The position numbers were made by a program, and so were the translations under genes. Source: Thalassotalea euphylliae (GTDB taxonomy: Bacteria; Pseudomonadota; Gammaproteobacteria; Enterobacterales; Alteromonadaceae). From it: DNA of 64,000 nt. The number at the start of each line of letters is the position of its first letter. Position 1 is the first letter of the stretch. Of the stretch, positions 7,482 through 16,158 are shown piece by piece. The notes below the pieces were generated by a model. The model searched no databases, was not told the origin of the DNA, and was given only the letters and a program-made list of their open reading frames with translations. The stretch is taken from NCBI RefSeq assembly GCF_003390375.1, contig NZ_QUOT01000001.1, positions 1,240,001 through 1,304,000 on the forward strand. The letters are read 5' to 3'.

Positions 7482-8180
7482 TTACGTCAAATGTCTCGCT
7501 TGGTAGGCGTTAAACACCTCGTCTGTTTGACCATAAGCTTTAACTTTTCCTTTATCTAACCAAATACTGTTTTTACAAAGCTTTTTAACTTGACCTGCAC
7601 TATGCGAGACGAAAATTACAGTCTGTTCTGAATTAAGCTTATTTAGCATTGCTGCTTCAGCTTTTTGTCTAAAATCTTGATCACCCACCCCCAACACTTC
7701 ATCTATCAGAAGTAAATCTACCTTGTTGTGCATCGCTACCGAAAACCCTAGCCGAGCGCGCATACCAGATGAGTAAGTTTTTACAGGTTTATCGATATTT
7801 TTACCAAGCTCAGAGAATTCAATAATTTCAGCTATATTTTCAACAGCTTGCGCTTTCGAAGCGCCATTTAGCATAGCGCTTACAATGGCATTTTCGCGCC
7901 CAGTAAGCTCATTGTTAAATCCTAAGCCTAATGTCAGTAGCGAAGAAGATTTGCAATGATGTGTAATACTCCCAGTATCTGGCGTATAAATTCCAGTAAG
8001 AACTTTTAATAACGTCGACTTTCCACTGCCATTACCACCAATAACGCCAAAAGTTTCTCCACGTTTAACCTTAAAGGAGACTCTGTCGAGAGCCTTAAAT
8101 TTATCATGGCGAAAAAAAGCCATACGTGTCTTGTATAGTAAAGAAACCGAATCAAGTTCTACGGCATAATCACCTTGCAT
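7482..8180 (-). CDS. wzt: ABC transporter ATPase for polysaccharide export
   Basis: A 232-residue nucleotide-binding subunit. It has Walker A GGNGSGKST (48-56), signature YSSGMRARLGFS (136-147) and Walker B LLLIDE (156-161). The YSSGM form of the signature and the overall sequence are typical of Wzt/KpsT/TagH exporters of polysaccharides. It ends soon after the nucleotide-binding domain, so it lacks the C-terminal carbohydrate-binding domain of Wzt proteins that recognise a terminal modification. It overlaps the permease gene by one base (TAATG), a tight coupling. It works at the cytoplasmic face of the inner membrane and exports undecaprenyl-linked or lipid-linked glycan. Confidence 0.9.
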   Translation of the reverse strand: MQGDYAVELDSVSLLYKTRMAFFRHDKFKALDRVSFKVKRGETFGVIGGNGSGKSTLLKVLTGIYTPDTGSITHHCKSSSLLTLGLGFNNELTGRENAIVSAMLNGASKAQAVENIAEIIEFSELGKNIDKPVKTYSSGMRARLGFSVAMHNKVDLLLIDEVLGVGDQDFRQKAEAAMLNKLNSEQTVIFVSHSAGQVKKLCKNSIWLDKGKVKAYGQTDEVFNAYQARHLT

Positions 8181-8956
8181 TATTGAATCACCACTCGAGC
8201 ATAAGTTGACTCATGACGTTTGAACCACATTGTCACAAGCAATATCAAAACTGCGCTGCCCATGGTAATAGTTCCCAATGCGTAAAAATCAGGAACTGAA
8301 TTATCCAATAAGACTTCACGATAATTTTTGAGAAGATTTGCGATAGGATTTAGTAAAAATAGCTCTTGATGCTCAGTAAGAATAACATCTTTATAGCTGT
8401 AAAATATACCTGAGCCGAACATCAACATCATCATCCCTGTGGAAATTATGAAGCGAAAATCAGGTAAAAACGGAGTGATAGCTGCAACCAGCAATGAAAA
8501 GCCAGTAACTAATAGCAGTTGAGTTAGGATAACCGGCAAAATATATAGCCAGTTCTGCGATACCTCACCCCCTAAGAAGGCGACAAATGCAAACAAAAAC
8601 AGAAAAACGAATATTTGTTTTACAAAGTCTTGGCCAACAACCAATAGCGGGAAATAGGCTTTTGGGATCACCAACTGATGAATAAGCCCCTTTCCAGCAA
8701 TAATAGAATTAGACGCATTACTTACCGTTTTAGAAAACCATAAAAACGGAATCTTTCCGCAAAGTAGAAATAACAGAAAGTTGTCTGTACCTCGATTTAA
8801 AAACACAGCAAACACAAGATAAAACACACCACTTATCATGGCAGGCTCTAATACCCACCATAAATAATTGAGGTAAGTCTTGCGAGTCTCAGTTTTTAAA
8901 TTGAAAACTAGCTGAGTAAAATAAACTTCAGTTAGCTGTTTAAAAGAACGATTCAT
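8180..8956 (-). CDS. wzm: ABC-2 type polysaccharide export permease
   Basis: A 258-residue membrane protein with about six transmembrane segments, for example FLFLFAFVAFLGG and the LLVTGFSLLVAAITPFLPDF region typical of Wzm/KpsM/TagG. It pairs with the ATPase whose gene overlaps its stop codon. Together they move a completed polysaccharide across the inner membrane. It lies 37 bases downstream of manC in the same direction, so a single operon is likely. Confidence 0.9.
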   Translation of the reverse strand: MNRSFKQLTEVYFTQLVFNLKTETRKTYLNYLWWVLEPAMISGVFYLVFAVFLNRGTDNFLLFLLCGKIPFLWFSKTVSNASNSIIAGKGLIHQLVIPKAYFPLLVVGQDFVKQIFVFLFLFAFVAFLGGEVSQNWLYILPVILTQLLLVTGFSLLVAAITPFLPDFRFIISTGMMMLMFGSGIFYSYKDVILTEHQELFLLNPIANLLKNYREVLLDNSVPDFYALGTITMGSAVLILLVTMWFKRHESTYARVVIQ

Positions 8957-8993
8957 TTATGCTTTTTTAATCAATTTATCAAAATACATACTT

Positions 8994-10406
8994 CTATTGA
9001 CGACCAAATACATCTTCAAATCGAACTATATCGTCTTCACCAAGATAACTGCCGCTTTGCACTTCAATCAACTCTAAAGGCAGCTTTCCAGGGTTGGTTA
9101 AGCGGTGCTTCTCGCCAATAGGAATATACACTGACTGGTTTTCTGAAACCATTTGCTCTTGCTCACCAATTTGAACAATCGCCGTTCCAGAAACCACGAC
9201 CCAATGTTCAGCTCTATGGTGGTGCATTTGTAATGACAAACTAGCTCCCGGTTTAACGGTAATGCGCTTAACTTGGTAACGTTGGCCATTGTCGATTGAA
9301 TCATAGCACCCCCATGGGCGATGGACTTCTCGATGTATATCGGGCTCACTGCGCTTGCGTGCCTTTAACTTACCAACAATGTCTTTCACATTCTGTACTA
9401 AATCTTTATGTGCAACTAAAAGTGCATCTTTGGTATCAACAATCACAATATCTTCAAGCCCGATCGTTGCAACTAACTTATCGCTATTGTGCACAAGTGT
9501 GCTTTTACTTCCGATACTGATCACATCACCGATATGCGCATTTTGATCTTCATCTTTTTCGGCAATATCCCACAGTGAACTCCAACTGCCGACATCGTTC
9601 CAATTTGCGTCTAGTGGTACCACGTTGACATTCGAAGCTTTTTCCATAATCGCATAATCGATAGAGTTCTCTGGGCTTGCAGCAAAACAGTCTTTATCTA
9701 CACGAGTAAAGTCCAAATCTTCTGAAGCAAGCGACATTGATTTTTCGCAAGCTTGGTAGATGTCGGGAGATAATTCCTGCAAGGCAGCTAAATAAGCAGA
9801 CGCCTTAAACACAAACATACCACTATTCCAAAAGTAATCACCGCTTGCTAAGTAAGCTTGTGCTGTTTCAAGATCTGGCTTTTCAACAAACGATTCAACA
9901 GAAAGTACTTCAAGTTCACTTGATTGTAATTTATTCGCTTTAATGTAGCCGTAACCTGTTTCTGGAGAGTTAGGTACAATACCGAAAGTAATTAGCTCAC
10001 CAGAACTTGCAGCCTCTATCGCTGTATTTAATGATTGCTCAAAACTTTCTTGGTTAGAAATGACATGATCAGCAGGAAAAACGGCAATAATTGCATCTTC
10101 ACATTTTGAACAAGCTTTAAAAGCTGCCAATGCTATTGCTGGGGCTGTATTTCGAGCTAAAGGTTCTAAAATAATTGCCTCAGGTTTCATTCCGATATAT
10201 TGACACTGCTCAGCAACCATAAAACGATGATCTTCGTTACACACAACAATGGGATTGTCTAAATGAGAAACTCGTAACATTGTTTCTTGTAACATGGTGT
10301 ACTCACCACCAGTCAGATTTAATAGCTGTTTAGGATAATGTCTTCGAGATAAAGGCCATAAACGGGTGCCTGAACCACCAGATAAAATTACAGGGAAAAC
10401 ACTCAA
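8994..10406 (-). CDS. manC: Mannose-1-phosphate guanylyltransferase / mannose-6-phosphate isomerase
   Basis: A 470-residue bifunctional enzyme that makes GDP-mannose, the precursor of mannose, and through other enzymes of rhamnose, fucose or perosamine, in glycans. The N-terminal nucleotidyltransferase signature is GGSGTRLWPLSRRHYPKQLL (10-29) and FVEKPD is near residue 172. The C-terminal cupin isomerase domain has the metal site HHHRAEHWVVVSGTA and the EKHRLTNPG stretch. Length matches ManC/CpsB/AlgA. The start is TTG, supported by GGAG six bases upstream. It is the first gene of the ABC-export operon. No phosphomannomutase or GDP-mannose dehydratase gene is in the window. Confidence 0.93.
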   Translation of the reverse strand: MSVFPVILSGGSGTRLWPLSRRHYPKQLLNLTGGEYTMLQETMLRVSHLDNPIVVCNEDHRFMVAEQCQYIGMKPEAIILEPLARNTAPAIALAAFKACSKCEDAIIAVFPADHVISNQESFEQSLNTAIEAASSGELITFGIVPNSPETGYGYIKANKLQSSELEVLSVESFVEKPDLETAQAYLASGDYFWNSGMFVFKASAYLAALQELSPDIYQACEKSMSLASEDLDFTRVDKDCFAASPENSIDYAIMEKASNVNVVPLDANWNDVGSWSSLWDIAEKDEDQNAHIGDVISIGSKSTLVHNSDKLVATIGLEDIVIVDTKDALLVAHKDLVQNVKDIVGKLKARKRSEPDIHREVHRPWGCYDSIDNGQRYQVKRITVKPGASLSLQMHHHRAEHWVVVSGTAIVQIGEQEQMVSENQSVYIPIGEKHRLTNPGKLPLELIEVQSGSYLGEDDIVRFEDVFGRQ

Positions 10407-10693
10407 AACTTGCTCCGACTAATAATGCAATGACTATATGGGGTTATAAGGCGTGCAGATTGAAGACAGGAAGAAAGTCCATATCTAGTATTGCAAACAT
10501 CCATATAATTCGAGTTTACTAAAAAATAAACTCACCATAAATATAATTTAGAGTAATTATTCATATCGCCGATACAAAATCAAGCCTGATGCTGGATTAG
10601 GCATAAAACAACCGAGCAACTGAACAAAGTTCAAACAACAAGGCCATTGTTTAACAATTTTGCAAACTTGTTTAAATGAACTAGAAATTCTAA
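10407..10693. other. Intergenic region upstream of manC
   Basis: 287 AT-rich bases between the pgpA stop and the manC start, without a convincing gene. It should contain the promoter of the manC-wzm-wzt operon and the 3' end of the pgpA message. I could not single out a convincing promoter. A 7-bp perfect inverted repeat lies in its middle. Confidence 0.6.
10512..10533. repeat. Inverted repeat, 7-bp arms, upstream of manC
   Basis: GAGTTTA and TAAACTC flank an A-rich 8-base loop. It lies about 105 bases upstream of the manC start. The absence of a T-run in either direction argues against an intrinsic terminator; an operator or RNA hairpin is possible. Confidence 0.4.
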
Positions 10694-11170
10694 CTAGGAT
10701 GAAACGATCAAATGAAGACCTAAACACGCTATAGCACCAGCCAGAATATCATCTAGCATAATGCCCAGTCCCCCATGCACTTTCTTATCAGCAATAGAGA
10801 TTGGCCATGGCTTTACAATATCGAAAATTCGAAATAGTAGGAATCCAAGCACCACATTCGTCAAACTCAACGGCACAAATAACATAGTGATAAGGAAGCC
10901 AGCTATTTCATCCCAGACAATAGCGGGATGGTCGTGAACATTAACTGATTTCGCTGCTTTGTCGCAGATCCAAATTCCCGCCAATGAAACCAACGACGTC
11001 ACAATTAAATAAGCGTTCGTGGTTAAATAATTTGCCATTAGCAAATAAAGCGGAATAGCGGCTAGCGTGCCAAAAGTACCAGGGGCTTTAGGCGCTAAAC
11101 CTGAGCCAAAGCCTAAGGCTAGAAATTGAACGGGATCGCTAAGCTTAAATTGCGTCACAGATTTAGTCAT
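10694..11170 (-). CDS. pgpA: Phosphatidylglycerophosphatase A
   Basis: A 158-residue inner-membrane enzyme that removes the phosphate of phosphatidylglycerophosphate to give phosphatidylglycerol. Family motifs are visible: GSGLAPKAPGTFGTLAAIPL near the N-terminus, the acidic WDEIAGF in the middle, and FRIFDIVKPWPI followed by GGLGIMLDDILAG at the C-terminus. Several hydrophobic segments lie between. Length agrees with the family. It follows thiL, the usual order thiL-pgpA in gammaproteobacteria, after a 100-base gap. Confidence 0.95.
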   Translation of the reverse strand: MTKSVTQFKLSDPVQFLALGFGSGLAPKAPGTFGTLAAIPLYLLMANYLTTNAYLIVTSLVSLAGIWICDKAAKSVNVHDHPAIVWDEIAGFLITMLFVPLSLTNVVLGFLLFRIFDIVKPWPISIADKKVHGGLGIMLDDILAGAIACLGLHLIVSS

Positions 11171-11270
11171 TGAAATTGTTATTCTCTTGGCCGCAGTTAA
11201 TTGTTGATGGCAGTAAAGTGAGTTACTGAGTTAATATATTACTTCGCAGTGAAACTAATCAGCAGTGAAA

Positions 11271-12236
11271 TTAGTCACTGCTGAAGTGTTCAAAACCTTT
11301 GGCATTAACTTGCACAACATTGCTATAGAGTGTTGTGGTCAGTTTCATGCTTTTGTTTAGCTGGCCTATACAGGTGAATTTCACCCCTGCATTGCTAAGT
11401 GCTGTCTCCATACCAACTTTATTATCTTCCGAAACAGTAAAAAGTAACTCGTAATCATCACCACCTGTCAACGCTAACTCTCTTGCTGTATCAGCACCGA
11501 CATTTGCCAACAGTTCAGCAGAGAGTGGTAAGTCATCAAGTACGATATTGGCACCAACCTGAGATGCTTGGCATAGATGCGCTAAATCGCCCATCAAACC
11601 GTCAGACAAGTCGATAGCTGCAGACGCATATTCTTTTAGAATCTGCCCAGCAAGCACTCTTGGTTTAGGGTAATGAAGTTTCGCCAGCAACACTTCTTGA
11701 TGTTCAGGGACAACTAACGCTTCTTGCTGCAACATTTTCAGCGCTAATGCGGCATCGCCGAGTTCACCAGTCACATATAACCAGTCACCAACAGCAGCAC
11801 CGCCTCGAGAGAGACCTTTATTTGCAGGTAACAGGCCCTGTGCAGTCACTGTAATACTTAATGGCCCTGAAGTGGTATCACCGCCGATAAGTTGAACGTT
11901 AAAATACTCTGCCAGCTCAAATAAGCCAGCACAGAATTCGCTAACCCAGTTTTCATCAACACTCGGCAAGGTTATCGCCAGCGAGATCCAACTGGGTTCC
12001 GCGCCCATCGCCGCTAAGTCAGACAGACTTACTGCCAAAGACTTATGCCCGATAGCACGAGGCTCAGCATCTGCAAAAAAATGGACGCCTGCAACTAAAG
12101 TATCCGTGGTAATCGCAATATGATGATGTTCGCCAGATGATACAAGCGCACAATCATCACCAATGCCCAAATGAACATCTTTTCGCTGAACAGGCTGCTC
12201 AGCGAAAAAACGTTTGATCAGATCAAACTCTTTCAT
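11271..12236 (-). CDS. thiL: Thiamine-monophosphate kinase
   Basis: A 321-residue cytosolic kinase that phosphorylates thiamine monophosphate to thiamine diphosphate. The N-terminus has LGIGDDCALV, followed by TTDTLVAGVHFF, the metal- and substrate-binding stretches of the PurM/ThiL fold. DLSDGL, LIGGDTT and LTGGDDYELLFT are further signatures. Length fits the family. It starts 17 bases after the nusB stop in the conserved nusB-thiL-pgpA order. Confidence 0.95.
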   Translation of the reverse strand: MKEFDLIKRFFAEQPVQRKDVHLGIGDDCALVSSGEHHHIAITTDTLVAGVHFFADAEPRAIGHKSLAVSLSDLAAMGAEPSWISLAITLPSVDENWVSEFCAGLFELAEYFNVQLIGGDTTSGPLSITVTAQGLLPANKGLSRGGAAVGDWLYVTGELGDAALALKMLQQEALVVPEHQEVLLAKLHYPKPRVLAGQILKEYASAAIDLSDGLMGDLAHLCQASQVGANIVLDDLPLSAELLANVGADTARELALTGGDDYELLFTVSEDNKVGMETALSNAGVKFTCIGQLNKSMKLTTTLYSNVVQVNAKGFEHFSSD

Positions 12237-12253
12237 GGAGGTTTTGATTGAGG

Positions 12254-12670
12254 TTATTCGTTCGGACGAAACTGTTTAACAAGCTTGTCAAGCACGCCAT
12301 TAACGAACTTGTGGCTATCATCAGCGGCAAAGGCTTTCGCTAATTCAATAGCTTCGTTGATAATGACACGATATGGCACATCTTGGCAGTCACTTAGCTC
12401 ATAAATTGCGGTGCGTAAAATCGCTTTTTCAACATGGTCAATTTCATCTAGTGGGCGATCAACCAGTGGTGCGATTGAACTATCTAACTGTGTGATACGG
12501 GCTGTTACGCCACGAAACAACTGCTGAAAGTACTCAATATCAAAACGGCGTTTAGCGTTTTCAGTTAAGAAGTGCGCCTCAACAACGTTAATATCGTTGC
12601 CACTTAGTTGCCATGAGTATACGGCTTGTACCGCTAACTCACGGGCTTTTCTTCGAGGAGAAGGTTTCAC
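12254..12670 (-). CDS. nusB: Transcription antitermination factor NusB
   Basis: A 138-residue RNA-binding protein that works with NusE (ribosomal S10) at boxA sites in rRNA operons and other transcripts. The N-terminal RRKARELAVQAVYSWQLSG and the C-terminal YRVIINEAIELAKAFA followed by KFVNGVLDKL are diagnostic. The start codon is GTG, giving MKPSPRRKAR. It lies 66 bases downstream of ribH, the usual neighbour. Confidence 0.96.
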   Translation of the reverse strand: MKPSPRRKARELAVQAVYSWQLSGNDINVVEAHFLTENAKRRFDIEYFQQLFRGVTARITQLDSSIAPLVDRPLDEIDHVEKAILRTAIYELSDCQDVPYRVIINEAIELAKAFAADDSHKFVNGVLDKLVKQFRPNE

Positions 12671-12736
12671 TGTATTATCCTATATAAAATCTTTAATAAG
12701 CTTTATTGGCTATAAATGCTCTTATCGATGAGGCAA

Positions 12737-13201
12737 TTATAGCTTGGCTAATACATTAACCATTTCAAGCGCGCCAAGTGCTGCTTCTGCGCCCTTGTTA
12801 CCCATTTTAGTACCAGCACGTTCAATTGCTTGCTCGATTGAATCGGTCGTGATTACACCGAAAGAAACCGGAACAGAAGCCGCTAACGCTACCTGAGCTA
12901 GACCTTTGTTACATTCACCTGCAACAAAATCAAAATGAGGCGTACCACCACGAATAACAGCGCCTAACGCGATGATAGCGTCGAACTCTTGCTTTGCTGC
13001 CACTTTCTGTGCCGTTAACGGTAACTCGTAAGCACCTGGTACTTTTACAACCGTAATGTCTTCATCATTAACACTACCGTGTCTTTTTAACGCATCGACT
13101 GCACCTTCTAATAACGAGTTAACAACGAAGTCGTTAAAACGAGAAACCACGATAGCAAACTTTTTGCCTTTCGCTTCAAAATTACCTTCAATTACGTTCA
13201 T
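12737..13201 (-). CDS. ribH: 6,7-dimethyl-8-ribityllumazine synthase
   Basis: A 154-residue enzyme, the penultimate step of riboflavin synthesis. It joins the ribityl-aminopyrimidine with dihydroxybutanone phosphate and usually assembles into 60-subunit or decameric shells. Visible motifs are VVSRFND, VPGAYELPL, ALGAVIRGGTPHFDFVAGE and the FGVITTDSIEQA stretch. In many relatives ribD, ribC and ribBA precede it. None does here; the upstream side is the Wzx/Wzy polysaccharide locus. Confidence 0.96.
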   Translation of the reverse strand: MNVIEGNFEAKGKKFAIVVSRFNDFVVNSLLEGAVDALKRHGSVNDEDITVVKVPGAYELPLTAQKVAAKQEFDAIIALGAVIRGGTPHFDFVAGECNKGLAQVALAASVPVSFGVITTDSIEQAIERAGTKMGNKGAEAALGALEMVNVLAKL

Positions 13202-13384
13202 TGAAATTTACCTTGGATAAAAAATTGTCGCGATTCTAACAAAAATTAAAAGCGTTAGGTACTTGTTTGTGACAAGTCTCCATTGATTGACAAAAACATT
13301 CAGTAGGATTTCCCAATTTACTCAGGTAAAATTCAAGCTTATTCTGGCAACGCCTAATCAAAATTAGCATCGCATCAATAACTT

Positions 13385-13657
13385 ATGAAGTTTTACTTAT
13401 CGTCTAAAGATATCCCAGCGCTAGCACAAAGCTCAACTAATGAGCGTAATGAGAAGGTTTACCGCGCTCAGCAAAAATTAACCGTGCCAGAAAAGTTTAT
13501 TTTGAGCATTTTAAAATTGATGCTTCTGATCCCGCCTTTTTTGTTTATCGCCCGACAAGACTGGGGGAATACGTTCTTTTCATTGATGATCTGTGGTCTA
13601 GCTTTTATGCTGGTATTCAAGCCTATTTCATTCGTATTTATAGAGCGGCATTTATAA
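13385..13657 (+). CDS. Small membrane protein, uncharacterised (possibly DUF6170)
   Basis: A 90-residue plus-strand gene read divergently from ribH. The N-terminal half is polar (MKFYLSSKDIPALAQSS); the C-terminal half has two hydrophobic stretches (about 49-57 and 64-83). The KFYLSSKDIP start and VPEKFILSILKLMLL segment remind me of a small Alteromonadales membrane family, DUF6170, but I cannot confirm this. An ORF antisense to it is less protein-like. No function is known. Confidence 0.6.
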   Translation: MKFYLSSKDIPALAQSSTNERNEKVYRAQQKLTVPEKFILSILKLMLLIPPFLFIARQDWGNTFFSLMICGLAFMLVFKPISFVFIERHL

Positions 13658-13703
13658 ACTGCTCGCATTTAAAAACTCATCGGTATGCAGGCAATAGTGA
13701 ACG

Positions 13704-14150
13704 CTAACCAAAAAGAGCTTCACTAATATCACTGGCACCAGAAAATTCAGTCTTATTATATGGTTTAACAGAAAATTCAGCCGCCTTTTCAAGACAGTTC
13801 GTTATTTCTGAGAGCTCATAACAGACTGAGCCATAACAATTTTCTTCAACATATTTTGCAATGTCTAGCTGATGTTTGTCTTTGCGAAATGTATTTGGCA
13901 CGACGATTATTTTTTTGTCTTGCTCTAATAGCCTATAAATAGAGCCTGCGCCAGCATGAGTAATTACTACATCTGCCCAGTCATACCAATGTTGAATATC
14001 TGAAGAGAATTCAAAGCTATTGTTGAAGTTAAAAGAAGACTCACCTATTGCCTGCACAGTCAATATAGTCTTTTGATCAATTTGCTGCTCATCGATTGCC
14101 CTCAACAACTCATTGAAGGGCGTTGTACCCAATGTCACTAGAACGTTCAC
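13704..14150 (-). CDS. pssE: PssE/Alg13-like glycosyltransferase catalytic subunit
   Basis: A 148-residue protein with the C-terminal half fold of GT28 glycosyltransferases, like eukaryotic Alg13 and bacterial PssE, WelK and EpsF. It has VLVTLGTTPFNELLRA at the N-terminus, and the donor-binding stretch DVVITHAGAGSIYRLLE with KIIVVPN. Such proteins need a membrane-bound Alg14/PssD-like partner. That partner is encoded immediately upstream and overlaps it by four bases (GTGA), so a two-subunit enzyme that adds the second sugar to a lipid carrier is likely. The start is GTG. Confidence 0.85.
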   Translation of the reverse strand: MNVLVTLGTTPFNELLRAIDEQQIDQKTILTVQAIGESSFNFNNSFEFSSDIQHWYDWADVVITHAGAGSIYRLLEQDKKIIVVPNTFRKDKHQLDIAKYVEENCYGSVCYELSEITNCLEKAAEFSVKPYNKTEFSGASDISEALFG

Positions 14151-14650
14151 AGTCGCCCCTTATAAACGGCATTTGGGTAGTGTTTTATTAAGCTCTTGTT
14201 TTGAATAAAAAAGATGTCTGCAATTTTATATAACAGTTTGCCTGTATATGATTGCGTATGAAATCGAGACCAACTCTCAAAGGCTATAACTTTAACGCCA
14301 GTCATTTTACAAAGTAATGCAGGTAGTATGCTTACACCAGGCCCAGTAGTGATAATTCCAGTGACTTCATAACGACTACGTAAGCGGGTAAAATCGAATA
14401 ATTGGCTCATAAAAAGCTTCGGCAGAGTAAATATTGTTTTTATAACTGAATGTTTGTCTCTAGCTTCATCATATATAAATGACTCAACAATATCTCGCTC
14501 CCTTTTAACAGAGAGCTCTTTAGTAGAGTCACTAATTACTACAAAATAAGTGTCTTTTGGCACTGAGTTTTCTAACTTTTCTAGCAATCGATTCATTTGT
14601 TCTTGGTGACCACCTTTGCCATACGAAAGTATGACAACTCGTTTCTTCAT
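14147..14650 (-). CDS. pssD: PssD/Alg14-like glycosyltransferase membrane subunit
   Basis: A 167-residue protein that matches the acceptor-binding half of a split GT28 enzyme. LSYGKGGHQEQMNRLLEKL is the N-terminal motif, GIITTGPGVSILPALLCKM the central motif, and FESWSRFHTQSYTG is shared with Alg14/PssD proteins. It should recruit the PssE-like subunit to the inner membrane. A GTG three codons upstream (14659) is an alternative start; I prefer the ATG because AGGA sits about 11 bases before it and only about 2 bases before the GTG. It is divergent from wzz. Confidence 0.83.
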   Translation of the reverse strand: MKKRVVILSYGKGGHQEQMNRLLEKLENSVPKDTYFVVISDSTKELSVKRERDIVESFIYDEARDKHSVIKTIFTLPKLFMSQLFDFTRLRSRYEVTGIITTGPGVSILPALLCKMTGVKVIAFESWSRFHTQSYTGKLLYKIADIFFIQNKSLIKHYPNAVYKGRL

Positions 14651-14731
14651 TTTGTCCACATTCCTTTATACATTAATTAAACCCATCTAAGTTACTAGAC
14701 CACTATAAATTAGAAACTTAAATAATTATAA

Positions 14732-14760
14732 TTGCTTGTCTCATTAGCTCTTTTTATATC
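14732..14760 (+). promoter_or_regulatory. Candidate promoter of the wzz-acetyltransferase-wzy unit
   Basis: -35 TTGCTT (14732-14737), a 17-base spacer and -10 TATATC (14755-14760) on the plus strand would start a transcript about 26 bases before the TTG start of wzz. It lies in the 142-base divergent gap between pssD and wzz. Matches are moderate. Confidence 0.3.
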
Positions 14761-14792
14761 GATAAAAGTAGAGAGTCTCATAAGGAATAGTT

Positions 14793-15722
14793 TTGTCAGT
14801 CCATCACGAAAATGAATTCATATTTTACGCCTTACTTAAATATATTTGGAGTAAAAAGTTCAGCGTCATTGGTTTTGTCACATTGATAATAGTTCTAACT
14901 ACAATTTGGCTCGTTAGTTTACCTAACATCTATAAGTCCACTGTACTTGTTACACCTACCCAAGAAGCAACTGGTAGTGGGCTTACATCGATGGGAGCTC
15001 AATTAGGAGGTCTAGCTTCTTTAGCAGGTATAAATATTAGCGGAGGCAGCAATGATAAAGTTGCAATTGCCTTACAGGTGCTAGAATCAAGAAAGTTTAT
15101 TTTAAACTTTATTGAAAAATACAATATCGACATCCCATTAATCGCATCAAATGCTTGGGATCAAAAAAATAACAAGCTAGAGATCAATCCAGAGATTTAC
15201 AATAGCAACACTAAGACATGGACCCGGAAAGATTCAAGTGGTAATTTAGCGCCGCCTACATCGATAGAATTGTACAATAAGTTCTTAAAGTTACTTACCA
15301 TAGACAACGCTGTTTCAACGGGCTCTGTAACCGTTTCCGTTGAACACTTATCTCCCCACTTAGCATTAGCGTGGACAGAAGCTTTAATTACTGAATTAAA
15401 CGCGACAATGCGAGATCGTGATATCAAGTCGACGACATTGAGTATCAGCTACTTAGAAAATCAAATAGCAAAGACACAAAATGCTGATATGCAAAAGATT
15501 TTCTATCAATTAGTACAAGAGCAAACAAAAACCTTAATGATCGCAGAGGTAACCCCAGAGTACGTGTTTGAAGTCATTGATCCGGCTTTCTTACCGCTTG
15601 AGAAAAGCGCCCCCAAAAGAGCACTTATGTTAATTGCAGCAACGTTTTTAGCAGGTCTTTTGGCGTTATTTTTCTGCATTTTGTGCTTTTTCGTTATCCC
15701 AAGGAAACACAGTGCTCACTAG
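14793..15722 (+). CDS. wzz: Wzz-type polysaccharide chain-length determinant
   Basis: A 309-residue polysaccharide co-polymerase. It has an N-terminal transmembrane segment (about 23-43), a long periplasmic domain, and a C-terminal segment (about 280-302) preceded by the family proline-rich AFLPLEKSAPKRAL motif. There is no cytoplasmic tyrosine-kinase domain, so it is the Wzz or class 1/3 type rather than full-length Wzc. It sets the length of Wzy-polymerised chains. The start codon is TTG, with AAGGA six bases upstream. It overlaps the acetyltransferase gene by 11 bases. Confidence 0.85.
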   Translation: MSVHHENEFIFYALLKYIWSKKFSVIGFVTLIIVLTTIWLVSLPNIYKSTVLVTPTQEATGSGLTSMGAQLGGLASLAGINISGGSNDKVAIALQVLESRKFILNFIEKYNIDIPLIASNAWDQKNNKLEINPEIYNSNTKTWTRKDSSGNLAPPTSIELYNKFLKLLTIDNAVSTGSVTVSVEHLSPHLALAWTEALITELNATMRDRDIKSTTLSISYLENQIAKTQNADMQKIFYQLVQEQTKTLMIAEVTPEYVFEVIDPAFLPLEKSAPKRALMLIAATFLAGLLALFFCILCFFVIPRKHSAH

Positions 15723-16158
15723 ACGACTTAATCACATATTAGTGAGATCACGAAATAAGCTACGAGACTTTGTCGTCAATATTAACCTTACCATACTAAG
15801 AAAAGGCTACGGAATACACATTGGCGATGACACGATTGTGAGTCTTAAAGCGCAGTTAGATAAAACGAATCCCAAAGGGTTAAGCATCGGCGAGTCTTCA
15901 TATTTAGCAGCTGATTGTTTGCTATTAAGCCACGATTATATCAATCGGCGTCACGTAAACACTACCATAGGCAACAATGTCTTTATCGGTGCAAAAGCAA
16001 TTGTGCTACCAGGGGTTACAATTTGCAATAACGTTATTATTGCTGCTGGTGCCGTCGTCAATAAGGATATAAAACAAAGCAATGTAATTGTCGCTGGTAA
16101 TCCTGCGAAAATTGTAGCCGAAGATGTACCGATCGGAAGGCACGGCAGAAAAATATAG
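15712..16158 (+). CDS. Hexapeptide-repeat acyltransferase
   Basis: A 148-residue left-handed beta-helix protein of the serine/maltose/galactoside acetyltransferase group. Hexad repeats run through the middle and end (TTIGNNVFIGAKAIVLPG, CNNVIIAAGAVVNKDI, SNVIVAGNPAKIVAED). The latter segment is the typical C-terminus of acetyl-CoA-dependent sugar O-acetyltransferases. The catalytic histidine is probably in LLSHDYIN. The start is GTG with AAGGA upstream. Between wzz and wzy genes, it most likely O-acetylates a repeat-unit sugar. Confidence 0.82.
   Translation: MLTRRLNHILVRSRNKLRDFVVNINLTILRKGYGIHIGDDTIVSLKAQLDKTNPKGLSIGESSYLAADCLLLSHDYINRRHVNTTIGNNVFIGAKAIVLPGVTICNNVIIAAGAVVNKDIKQSNVIVAGNPAKIVAEDVPIGRHGRKI

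Noticed and set aside
13468..13668. 66-codon minus-strand frame opposite the small membrane protein
   Set aside because: The plus-strand frame has a better protein pattern (polar N-terminus, two hydrophobic segments), whereas this one looks random.
4096..14792. JUMPstart/ops element for RfaH before the polysaccharide operons
   Set aside because: I looked for GGCGGTAG and its complement in the intergenic regions before cysH, manC, pssD and wzz and did not find it.
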